From assembly GCF_004297105.1 (NCBI RefSeq), contig NZ_SCVE01000007.1, forward strand, positions 124,001-188,000: a DNA stretch of 64,000 nucleotides, in the 5' to 3' direction. Each line of letters starts with the position of its first letter. Positions within the stretch are counted from its first letter, which is position 1. The notes beneath the pieces were generated by a model. It made no database searches. It worked only from the letters and a program-made list of their open reading frames with translations, and was not told the origin of the DNA. The DNA comes from Herbiconiux sp. (GTDB taxonomy: Bacteria > Actinomycetota > Actinomycetes > Actinomycetales > Microbacteriaceae). A program made the position numbers and the translations under genes. Positions 1 to 6,890 of the stretch are shown piece after piece.

Positions 1-174
1 GTCGGCCGCGAGGGCCTCGTCGGTCTGCCCGCGCCCCGGGTCGTCTTCGGATGTCTCGAGCCAGAGGGTCTCGTCCCAGCCGCTCGCCTGCTCCTCGGCC
101 GACACCGCCGTCTTCAGTGCGTCGAGGTCGACTTTGATGGGGTTGTAGATCAGGGCCGCGCGGCGAGAGGTCAT
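1..174 (-). CDS. Diacylglycerol/lipid kinase family protein, N-terminal fragment
   Basis: Only the first 58 codons are present; the gene runs off the left edge. The N-terminus MTSRRAALIYNPIK resembles the first beta strand of the DAG-kinase catalytic domain (DagK/YegS/BmrU family), which ends in a conserved Asn-Pro. Family members phosphorylate diacylglycerol or related lipids with ATP at the inner face of the membrane. The glycine-rich GGDGT motif that would confirm the call lies outside the window, so the substrate is open. The gene is divergent from the membrane protein at 303, with 128 nt between the two starts. Confidence 0.6.
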   Translation of the reverse strand, partial: MTSRRAALIYNPIKVDLDALKTAVSAEEQASGWDETLWLETSEDDPGRGQTDEALAAD

Positions 175-302
175 GATTTCGACCGTAGCAGGGGTGCCTG
201 TCGCTGCCATCCCGGGCGTACGCTCGATCGTGCCGACGGCGTCGCCGCGGTTCCCGGGGGTGCAGCCGCAATCCTCGTGGCTCTCCGTCTCGAATCCCTC
301 TC

Positions 303-971
303 ATGACACGACGCATCGCCGGCATCGTCCGGTTGATCGCAGGCCTCGGCCTGGCGGTCACGATCGGTATCCAGATCGGCGACCGGGTGGCGAACGACGC
401 CTTCGATCCGTGGGAGTACTTCAGCTACTTCACCATCCAGACCAGCCTGTTCAACATCGTGGTGCTGCTGGCCGGCGGGATGCTGGCGCTGCGGCGCAGC
501 CGCGACACCCCGCTCTTCACCACCGTGCGCATGGCCACGCTCGCCTACGCCATCGTCACGGCGGGCGTCTACAACCTGCTGCTGCGGGGCATCCCGTCGA
601 CCGACTCGTTCGTGTCGCTCTCGTGGCCCAACGAGATCGTGCACGTGTGGGTGCCGCTCCTTCTCGTGATCGACTGGCTGGTCACACCGGGCCGGCCGGC
701 GTTGCCGTGGAGGAGCCTCTGGGTCGTGCCGATCTACCCGGTCGCCTGGGCGATCTACACCTTCATCCGGGCCGCGGCGAGCGGCGGGGAGATCTACCCC
801 TATCCGTTCCTCGACCCGGCCACGGGCGGGTGGATCAGCGTGTTCGCCTACATCGTGGGTCTCACGGCGGGGCTCGTGGGGCTCGGCGCACTCGCCGTGC
901 TGTACAGCCGACGGATGGGACCACCGCGCCCGGCGGGCACGGCTCCGCTCAGCGCCCCTGGCGCTTCTTGA
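303..971 (+). CDS. Pr6Pr family integral membrane protein
   Basis: A 222-residue protein with about six hydrophobic helices spread over its whole length (first at about residues 7-25, last at about 180-205) and no soluble domain. The motifs YFTIQTSLFN (about residue 40) and a Glu-His pair before VPLLLVIDWL (about 115) are typical of the Pr6Pr/FAR-17a-like family, whose biochemical role is unknown. The ATG at 303 is the only start giving the first helix a short positive N-terminus. It is convergent with the LysR-like gene, and the last 23 nt of the two genes overlap, leaving no room for a separate terminator. Confidence 0.7.
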   Translation: MTRRIAGIVRLIAGLGLAVTIGIQIGDRVANDAFDPWEYFSYFTIQTSLFNIVVLLAGGMLALRRSRDTPLFTTVRMATLAYAIVTAGVYNLLLRGIPSTDSFVSLSWPNEIVHVWVPLLLVIDWLVTPGRPALPWRSLWVVPIYPVAWAIYTFIRAAASGGEIYPYPFLDPATGGWISVFAYIVGLTAGLVGLGALAVLYSRRMGPPRPAGTAPLSAPGAS

Positions 972-1287
972 ACGGCTTCGGCTCGCCCTTCACCACGGGT
1001 GCGCGCCCTTTGCCCTTCGAGGCCTTGGCCTTGCCGCCGGCCTTCGGCACGGGCGCGGGCGCGGCCTTGACGCGGGCGCGGGCGATCGACCGGAAGGCGA
1101 TCCCGTCGGCCGTGAGCACCACGTCGCCGTTCTCGTCGAGCGCGACCAGGGTCTGACCGAGTTCCTCTTCGAGCCGGGCGACGGATGCCTCCACCGTGGC
1201 GCGTGACACGTGCTCCGCGTTCGCGGCGCGCGAGTAGTGCCCCTCGTCCGAGACGGCGAGGAACTGCCGCAGCTGGCTGATGTCCAC
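949..1287 (-). CDS. LysR-type winged-HTH protein lacking the effector domain
   Basis: The protein has 112 residues. Residues 1-60 (MDISQLRQFLAVSDEGHYSR then EASVARLEEELGQTL) are a clear LysR-family N-terminal winged helix-turn-helix. Normal LysR regulators have about 300 residues with a periplasmic-binding-like sensor domain. Here the HTH is followed only by a Lys/Arg/Ala/Pro tail of about 35 residues. No downstream remnant of a sensor domain is visible, so the short form looks like a stable architecture and not a recent truncation. It should bind DNA without a classic co-inducer. It lies 9 nt downstream of the DUF6578-like gene on the same strand and overlaps the Pr6Pr gene tail to tail. Confidence 0.7.
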   Translation of the reverse strand: MDISQLRQFLAVSDEGHYSRAANAEHVSRATVEASVARLEEELGQTLVALDENGDVVLTADGIAFRSIARARVKAAPAPVPKAGGKAKASKGKGRAPVVKGEPKPFKKRQGR

Positions 1288-1296
1288 GGTCCCAGG

Positions 1297-2241
1297 CTAG
1301 TGCCGGTCGGGGCCGGCTCCCCACGGGGCGTAGGTGTGGTCGCCGCGCTGGACCCGATCCCACAGGCGCTTGACGACCATCACGACGCCTTGGGGCTCCG
1401 GGCCCAGGTACTCGGTCGTGGACGTCCATGTCCGATCCGAGGAGCGAACCTCCGTGTCCAGCAGGTAGAGGGTGCCCTCGCCTCGCCGGACGGCCTCTCG
1501 AACGCGTCCCTCGGCCACCGCGTCGATGAACTCGCCGAGCTCGGCGACGCCGTCGGGGCTCGCGTCGAGCAACCAGGAGCCGTCGCCCGTGGTGACCACG
1601 ATGCCGTCCTGGTCGGCGACATCCGATCTGGTCCACCGGATCGCGGTCGCGCCGTCGCGTGAGGGCACGGCCCGGCAGCCCTCCCGATCGGCCCACCGGG
1701 TGATGTCGGCGACGGAGCCGTAGCGGTTCTCCACCTCGTGTGCGAGAGCCGCGAGCATCCGGCCCACATCGTCTCCGCCTCGGGCTCGGTTCAGGTCGGC
1801 GGTCGATTCCTCCTGGCGCCGGCGCGCGGCCCCGGCGTCGCCCAGCGCGTAGGCGGGGAGGTCGGTTCCCTCGGCGATCTCGAGCGTGACGAGGTAGGTA
1901 TCGGGGTCGTCATCGAGCATCCGTTCGGACCCGTGGCCGACGCTGGTGAGCGGATGCGTCGTGAACCGCGTGGTGTCGAGGCGGAACGATGACGCCCCGG
2001 AGGCCACCTCGTCGCGGGCGTACACGACGGCGGCGAGGGCGACGACTTCTCCGGTGATCCTCGCCGACGGCACGTCCTCGGGGATGAGGGCGTGGTAGTC
2101 TTCGGAGTAGCGGGGGAGAGCATCCGGATCCCGCTCGTCCGGATCGCCGGCGGAGACCGTCCATGCGACCCGGTCGCCCACGGCGAAGGGATCTCCGCAG
2201 CAGGCCTGCTGCCACTGCTCCACCGCGACTTCGATCCGCAT
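1297..2241 (-). CDS. DUF6578-like protein of unknown function
   Basis: A 314-residue soluble protein. The N-terminal part (MRIEVAVEQWQQACCGDPF followed by VGDRVAWTVSAGD) matches from memory the start of the actinobacterial DUF6578 family, with a Cys-Cys-Gly motif and a short beta-strand segment. The C-terminal half (about 150-300) is acidic, rich in short strands and contains several Trp residues, with no motif I recognise. No signal peptide or membrane helix is seen. The ATG at 2241 is divergent from the dGTPase gene. No function is assigned; the Cys pair might bind metal, but that is speculation. Confidence 0.55.
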   Translation of the reverse strand: MRIEVAVEQWQQACCGDPFAVGDRVAWTVSAGDPDERDPDALPRYSEDYHALIPEDVPSARITGEVVALAAVVYARDEVASGASSFRLDTTRFTTHPLTSVGHGSERMLDDDPDTYLVTLEIAEGTDLPAYALGDAGAARRRQEESTADLNRARGGDDVGRMLAALAHEVENRYGSVADITRWADREGCRAVPSRDGATAIRWTRSDVADQDGIVVTTGDGSWLLDASPDGVAELGEFIDAVAEGRVREAVRRGEGTLYLLDTEVRSSDRTWTSTTEYLGPEPQGVVMVVKRLWDRVQRGDHTYAPWGAGPDRH

Positions 2242-2319
2242 GGACTCAGCCTACGAGCGGGCCTCCGCCGATGCATCCGGAGATGCACCATGATGAGTGC
2301 AACCGGAAGGAGGGCGATC

Positions 2320-3861
2320 GTGCAGATCGATGCGCGCGTGCAGCGCCGCCAGCCCGAGGAGCTCGACGAGATCCAGCGGGCCGACTACAACCCCGAGTAC
2401 CGCATCGATCTCGAGCGGGTGCGCTTCTCGCCCTACTTCTCGCGGCTCTCCGCGGTGACCCAGGTGATCTCGCAGGCGGGGGCGAGCGCACTCATCCATA
2501 ACCGGCTCACCCACTCGCTGAAGGTGACCGCGGTGTCGCGGGCCATCGCCGTGACGGTCGACAACGCGCTCGTGGGGGCGACCCCCGCGCTGACCTCGCC
2601 CGGCGGATGCGACGCCGTGGTGGTGCAGGCGGCCGCCAGCGCGCACGACCTCGGGCATCCGCCCTTCGGACACCTCGGCGAGAACGTGCTCAATAAGATC
2701 GCCCGCGACACCCTCGGCCTCGCCGACGGGTTCGAGGGCAACGCGCAGACCTACCGCATCCTCGCGGCGCTCGACGTGTGCGACGGCGCATCCGAAGGGC
2801 TCAACCTCACGGCGGCGGTGCGCACGGCCGTCTCGAAGTACCCCTGGACGCCGTCGCTCGACGGGGTCGCCGAAGTCTTCGACGGCGCATCCGCTCTGCC
2901 GCGCGGGATCAAACGGGTCGATGGGCGGCTCGTCGCACGCAAGTACTCGGCCTACTTCTTGGAGCACGACGACCTCGCCGAGGCGCGCACCTCGGCCCCT
3001 GGGCTCGCACCGTGGGAGCAGTCGCTCGAGTGCTCGGTGATGGACATCGCCGACGACATCGCCTACTCGGTGCACGACGTCGACGACTTCTACCGGGCCG
3101 GCATCCTGAGCCAGGTGGCGGTGGCGCGGGAGTTCCGCGGCTGGAGCGAGAACTCGGCGTCCCTCCGGCTGATGGCCGAGCCCGGTCTCGAGGTGGCGGA
3201 ATTCCGCCCCGGGGCGGCGCTTGAGGAGCTGCGGCGGCGCATCCATCGCGACGACCCCTGGATCGCCGACGACGACGCCTTCGCCGACGCGGTGGCCGTG
3301 GTGTCGGAGGATCTGGTGGAGGGCCTTCTCTCGACCGTGTTCGACGGCTCGATCGCGGCGGAACGCGTGCTCTCGACGTTCACCAGCCGCTGGATTGCGC
3401 ACTTCGAGCGCTCGATCGTGCCCGCGCCGGCCGACACACCGCGCACGGGGGCGATCACCCTCGACACGCGAGCGTGGCACGAGGTGAAGGTGCTGAAGTT
3501 CGTGCACAAGCACTTCATCCTGAACCGGCCCGACATCGCGATGTACCAGCGGGGGCTCAGCCAGGTGCTGGTGTCGCTCGTGAGCGCGTTCTCCGACTGG
3601 CTGGTCGACGACCACGACGCGAAGCGGGTGCCGAGGCGCCTGCTCGAGATGGTGGACCTGGCCACACGGGGGTACTCCCGGCTCGCGCACGAGCGGCCTG
3701 ACCTGCTCGAGGACACGGGGGCGGCCAGCATCCGTCGCCTGGGCCGGGGTCGCGGCGTGATCGACTATGTGGCCTCGCTCTCCGACGGCCAGGCCATCGC
3801 GGTGGCCGAGGCCCTGAACGGCCGCACCGATCGCCTCTGGGACATCGGCCAGAGCCTCTAG
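2320..3861 (+). CDS. dgt: Deoxyguanosinetriphosphate triphosphohydrolase-like protein
   Basis: An HD-domain phosphohydrolase of 513 residues. dGTPases convert dGTP to deoxyguanosine plus triphosphate and help balance dNTP pools. The metal-binding signature is visible: His65 in RLTHSLKV, His109-Asp110 in ASAHDLGHPPFGHLGE, and a later Asp in SVMDIADDIAYSVHD at about residue 240. The GTG at 2320 is chosen because AAGGAGGG (2307-2314) sits 5 nt before it; ATG codons at 2290 and 2293 have no ribosome-binding site and would add a non-conserved leader. The length matches the larger dGTPase subgroup. The gene is followed by a perfect long hairpin. Confidence 0.85.
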   Translation: MQIDARVQRRQPEELDEIQRADYNPEYRIDLERVRFSPYFSRLSAVTQVISQAGASALIHNRLTHSLKVTAVSRAIAVTVDNALVGATPALTSPGGCDAVVVQAAASAHDLGHPPFGHLGENVLNKIARDTLGLADGFEGNAQTYRILAALDVCDGASEGLNLTAAVRTAVSKYPWTPSLDGVAEVFDGASALPRGIKRVDGRLVARKYSAYFLEHDDLAEARTSAPGLAPWEQSLECSVMDIADDIAYSVHDVDDFYRAGILSQVAVAREFRGWSENSASLRLMAEPGLEVAEFRPGAALEELRRRIHRDDPWIADDDAFADAVAVVSEDLVEGLLSTVFDGSIAAERVLSTFTSRWIAHFERSIVPAPADTPRTGAITLDTRAWHEVKVLKFVHKHFILNRPDIAMYQRGLSQVLVSLVSAFSDWLVDDHDAKRVPRRLLEMVDLATRGYSRLAHERPDLLEDTGAASIRRLGRGRGVIDYVASLSDGQAIAVAEALNGRTDRLWDIGQSL

Positions 3862-3875
3862 GGCTCCACCCGCCT

Positions 3876-3938
3876 TCGCGGGGTCGCAGGATTTGTCGCA
3901 GCAGAGGCCATCCAGCGACAAATCCTGCGACCCCGCGA
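3876..3938. terminator. Long perfect hairpin between convergent genes
   Basis: Two 24-nt arms (3876-3899 and 3915-3938) are exact reverse complements around a 15-nt loop. The element begins 14 nt after the dGTPase stop and ends 8 nt before the stop of the convergent hydrolase gene, so it would fold in both transcripts. No U-run follows on either side, so it is not a canonical intrinsic terminator. It may act as a bidirectional terminator or a 3' end stabiliser. Confidence 0.7.
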
Positions 3939-3946
3939 GGGGGGCG

Positions 3947-4759
3947 CTAGGGGAGGGGGGTGAGGTGGGCGCGGAGGAACGCGACCACGCGCTCGCGGGC
4001 CACGAGCGCGGGGTGGCCCGGGATGTCGCGCACCTCGTTCGTGAGCACCGAGTGCGCGTTCGGGCCGAAGCCGCCGGGGTTGCCGGGGGAGGAGTCGAGC
4101 TCGATCACCTCGAAGGCATCGCCGAGGCGCTGCTTCAAGGCGTCGAAGCGGGGGCGGGGCGCGTTGCGGTCTTCGGAGAAGCGGAGGCCGAGGGCGCAGA
4201 AGCCGGCGGTGTCGGCGCGTTCGGCGACGCGGGCCAGTTCGTCGGCCGAGAGGCCGGGGTCGGCGCGACGGGCGGCACCGAGCGGGAACGGGGCCGCCGG
4301 CTGGCTGACGACGGATGCGCGCACCGCATCGTCGACGGCCGTGGCGAGTGCGAATCCGCCCGTGAAGCACATGCCGATCACGCCCACGCCCTGCCCGGGA
4401 GTGCGGGCATTGAGGTCGGCGGCGACGGCGCGGAAGTACGCGGTGATGGGCCGCTTCGCATCGACGGCGAAGGCGCGGAACTCGGAGCTGACGCAGATGC
4501 GGGCCACCGTGCGCAGGATGTAGCCGCCCGACGGCTGCTTCTCCGGCGTGCCGAACGGCGAGGGCACCACAACGGTGAAGCCCTCATCGACGAGGTGCTC
4601 GGCGAGCCCGAGTACTTGGGGCGTGACGCCCGGGAGCTCCGGGATGAGCACCACGCCGGGGCCCGCGCCCTTCTCGTAGCAGTCGAAGGTGGTGCGATCG
4701 TGGGTGAAGGGCGACTTCGTCCAGCCATCGAGGGTGGATGTGGGGGCGACTCCGGTCAT
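3947..4759 (-). CDS. Dienelactone hydrolase family protein
   Basis: A 270-residue alpha/beta hydrolase. The nucleophile elbow reads GMCFTGGFA with Cys131 in the nucleophile position. This is the Cys-type elbow typical of dienelactone hydrolases, which open cyclic ester bonds in catabolism of chlorinated or natural aromatics. The final His of the triad is likely within the last 50 residues (NAHSVLTNE). The start is taken as the ATG at 4759 (MTGVAPTSTLDG), since an upstream ATG would add an unconserved basic leader. No catabolic genes surround it, so the physiological substrate is not inferable. Confidence 0.8.
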   Translation of the reverse strand: MTGVAPTSTLDGWTKSPFTHDRTTFDCYEKGAGPGVVLIPELPGVTPQVLGLAEHLVDEGFTVVVPSPFGTPEKQPSGGYILRTVARICVSSEFRAFAVDAKRPITAYFRAVAADLNARTPGQGVGVIGMCFTGGFALATAVDDAVRASVVSQPAAPFPLGAARRADPGLSADELARVAERADTAGFCALGLRFSEDRNAPRPRFDALKQRLGDAFEVIELDSSPGNPGGFGPNAHSVLTNEVRDIPGHPALVARERVVAFLRAHLTPLP

Positions 4760-4860
4760 GGGCCAACTCTGCGCGCTGCACCGCGTGCGGTCGTGGCGGC
4801 GCGCCGCGGGGAACCCCGCGATCGTGGCGGGAGGGAGCATCCGTTTGGCAGAATTCGAGC

Positions 4861-5175
4861 ATGCTGATTTCGACGATGAACGATGTGCCGGGCCGCCAGA
4901 TCACGGGAGTGCTGGGGGAGGTGACCGGTCTCACGGTGCGATCGCGCAACGCGGGCGCGCAGTTCGGCGCCGGTCTCAAGTCGATCGTGGGAGGTGAGCT
5001 GGGCGGGCTCACCAAGCAGCTCATGCAGAGCCGCGAGGAGGCCAAGCAGCGTCTCGTCGATGCCGCCACCGCGCTCGGCGCCGATGCCGTGATCGCGATG
5101 CGGTTCGATGCGAGCGAGGTGGGGCCGAATGCGCAGGAGGTCGTGGCGTACGGCACCGCAGTGACCCTCGCCTGA
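4861..5175 (+). CDS. YbjQ/UPF0145 family protein
   Basis: A 104-residue protein matching the small YbjQ family of homopentameric proteins. Typical landmarks are an N-terminal beta strand, the VLGEVTG motif, and the C-terminal motif GADAVIAMRFD followed by EVVAYGTAV. The family was once annotated as heavy-metal binding, but its function is not firmly known. The start ATG at 4861 gives the conserved N-terminus (MLISTMNDVPG). It stands alone, divergent from the dienelactone hydrolase gene. Confidence 0.8.
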   Translation: MLISTMNDVPGRQITGVLGEVTGLTVRSRNAGAQFGAGLKSIVGGELGGLTKQLMQSREEAKQRLVDAATALGADAVIAMRFDASEVGPNAQEVVAYGTAVTLA

Positions 5176-5266
5176 TCCCGCTCAGCTCTCTCGACATCGC
5201 GCTTGACACGCGATACGGAGAGGCGGCTAGGGTGACGATAATTCACCTTGAGCCTGGGAGGGCACC

Positions 5267-5296
5267 ATGACAATGGCGGTTATACCGCGTTATACT
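5267..5296 (+). promoter_or_regulatory. Leaderless promoter with operator-like repeat for the mazEF locus
   Basis: ATGACA (5267-5272) and TATACT (5291-5296) form a good -35/-10 pair with 18-bp spacing. A start about 7 nt after the -10 box would coincide with the A of the antitoxin ATG at 5303, so the transcript is probably leaderless. GCGGT-TAT-ACCGC, an inverted repeat inside the spacer (about 5275-5288), is well placed to be the autoregulatory operator of the ribbon-helix-helix antitoxin. This is inference from position; binding is not shown. Confidence 0.6.
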
Positions 5297-5302
5297 CACT
5301 CG

Positions 5303-5560
5303 ATGAAGACCGCGATCTCCGTTCCGGATGCGACCTACTCCCGTGTCGACAAGAAGGCTGCCGAACTCGGCATGAGCCGCTCGCAGTTCTACAGTGTTGC
5401 CGCCGAGCGATACCTGCGCGAGTTGGAGAGCGAAGATCTGACGTCGCGCATCAATGAAGCGCTCGCGCGAAGCGGAGACGCGGCTCGCTCAGAGGCTCTC
5501 GAATGGGCGGCATGGTCGACGGCGCAAGCCGGTCGTGGCGTCGAGAACGACGAGTGGTGA
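5303..5560 (+). CDS. Type II antitoxin, MazE6-like ribbon-helix-helix protein
   Basis: An 85-residue protein. The N-terminus MKTAISVPDATYSRVDKKAA followed by ELGMSRSQFY is a ribbon-helix-helix DNA-binding domain very close, from memory, to M. tuberculosis MazE6. The acidic C-terminus ending VENDEW is the usual disordered toxin-neutralising tail. The ATG at 5303 is favoured over the in-frame ATG at 5267 because it gives the exact family start and lies at the predicted transcription start. The toxin gene overlaps its stop codon. Confidence 0.85.
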   Translation: MKTAISVPDATYSRVDKKAAELGMSRSQFYSVAAERYLRELESEDLTSRINEALARSGDAARSEALEWAAWSTAQAGRGVENDEW

Positions 5561-5898
5561 TCGCTCGAGGGTCCGTGTGGTGGACCGACCTCGGGCCGAT
5601 CCGCGGGAGCGCTCCGGCGAAGCGAAGGCCTGTCCTCGTGATCCAAAGCGACACATTCAACCGGAGCAGCATCCCGACCTGTGTCGTGGTGGCGATCACG
5701 TCCAACACGGCTGTGGCCGAGCATCCCGGCAACGTCTTCGTGCCGTCGAGGGCCTCAGGGCTCGATCGCGACTCGGTCGTCAACGTCTCTCAGCTCTCTA
5801 CCGTCGACCACTCAGAACTCACATCAGAGGTAGGGCGGCTGCCGCCGTACTTGCTCGAAGAGGTCGACCATGGGCTGCGATTGCTGCTCGCAGTGTGA
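5557..5898 (+). CDS. Type II toxin, MazF6-like endoribonuclease
   Basis: A 113-residue MazF/PemK-family mRNA interferase. Family motifs are clear: GSVWWTDLGP near the N-terminus, AKRRPVLVIQSD (Arg of the active site), VAITSN with the conserved Thr/Ser, and DSVVNVSQL. It most resembles MazF-mt6 of mycobacteria, which cuts single-stranded RNA. GTG at 5557 (or 5554) overlaps the antitoxin stop TGA in a GTGA arrangement, giving translational coupling. All key residues appear intact, so the toxin is probably functional. Confidence 0.88.
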   Translation: MIARGSVWWTDLGPIRGSAPAKRRPVLVIQSDTFNRSSIPTCVVVAITSNTAVAEHPGNVFVPSRASGLDRDSVVNVSQLSTVDHSELTSEVGRLPPYLLEEVDHGLRLLLAV

Positions 5899-5909
5899 GC
5901 GGTGGCGGG

Positions 5910-6800
5910 TCAGTTGCGGGCCAGGAGCCAGGCGTAGGGGTCGACCGGGGTGCTGCCCTCGTGGATCTCCAGGTGCAGGTGAGCGCCCGTCGAGGTGCCG
6001 GTGTTGCCCACGGAGCCGATCGGCTGGCCCACCAGAACGGGTTGGCCCTCCGAGACGAGGGGCGATCCGGTGAGCATGTGGCCGTACCAGCTGCTGACCG
6101 CCTGGCCGTCGATCACGTGGTCGATCACCACGTAGACACCGAGGCCGCCCGCGTCGCTCTGCTGCACGTGGCTCACCACACCCGCCGCGATGGCGTTGAT
6201 CGGGGTTCCCTGCCCGGGGGTGAAGTCGACGCCCTTGTGGTTCGTGGAGCCGATGCCTCCGGGTGACGAGCGCGGGCCGAAGCGACTGCTGATCGGCACG
6301 CCGACGGGGAACGGCCACTGCACGGCGCTGTCGGTGTTGTTGGTGTAGGTCGACGCGGTGCGGTAGCCGGCCGCCGCGGCCTTCTCCGCAGCCACCGCCG
6401 CGCGCTCCTCGGCACGCGCCTGGGCGAGCTGCTCAGGCGTGGTGGCCCCGTACCCGTCACGGCTCACGGCCGGCACATCGACGGATGCGGTCAGCAACTC
6501 CTGTGGAGTTGGTGCCGGCTCGCCGGTTGCGCCGATGGCATCGGCCTGCACCGACGAGAGCGATCCGCCGGGCGCCACGGTCGACAGCGACGTGGCGGCG
6601 GCAAGCAGCGCGGCGAACGACAGCGCGACCGTCGAGCGAACGCGCGAGGGCCTGGCCGTGGGGGCCGGGCCGGCGGCGTCCGGCCGGGGTACAGCCATCG
6701 CGGCGGCCGAGCCGGTGCGCGATTCGCGAACGCGGGCAAGGGCACGGCGCTCCTGCTCGCGCAGGGATCGGCGGGTGGGGAGAACGGGTGTGTCGGGCAT
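5910..6800 (-). CDS. M23 family metallopeptidase, secreted or membrane-anchored
   Basis: A 296-residue peptidoglycan hydrolase. The Arg-rich N-terminus (1-55) is followed by one hydrophobic segment (about 58-75), then a short Ala/Glu-rich helix (about 118-145). A C-terminal LytM/M23 domain carries HKGVDF (HxxxD) and HLHLE (HxH) zinc-ligand motifs, and GNTGTSTGAHLHLE is canonical. Such enzymes cut peptide cross-links in the cell wall. On its coding strand a TAGGGT -10-like box (6832-6837 on the plus strand) lies about 30 nt upstream. It is convergent with the mazF-like gene, 11 nt apart. Confidence 0.88.
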   Translation of the reverse strand: MPDTPVLPTRRSLREQERRALARVRESRTGSAAAMAVPRPDAAGPAPTARPSRVRSTVALSFAALLAAATSLSTVAPGGSLSSVQADAIGATGEPAPTPQELLTASVDVPAVSRDGYGATTPEQLAQARAEERAAVAAEKAAAAGYRTASTYTNNTDSAVQWPFPVGVPISSRFGPRSSPGGIGSTNHKGVDFTPGQGTPINAIAAGVVSHVQQSDAGGLGVYVVIDHVIDGQAVSSWYGHMLTGSPLVSEGQPVLVGQPIGSVGNTGTSTGAHLHLEIHEGSTPVDPYAWLLARN

Positions 6801-6890
6801 TGCGGTTACGGTGTCGCTTTCATCGCCCGCAACCCTAGGAGGAGTTCATAGGGATCGCCTGGCAATCCCACAGCTGATCACCCCGTCGGC

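Noticed and set aside
2251..3921. 556-codon antisense frame over the dGTPase gene
   Set aside because: A shadow of the conserved dGTPase; no motif or start signal.
6801..6890. Possible c-di-AMP riboswitch before the M23 peptidase gene
   Set aside because: The conserved riboswitch segments are not present; only a short imperfect hairpin (6851-6869) is seen.
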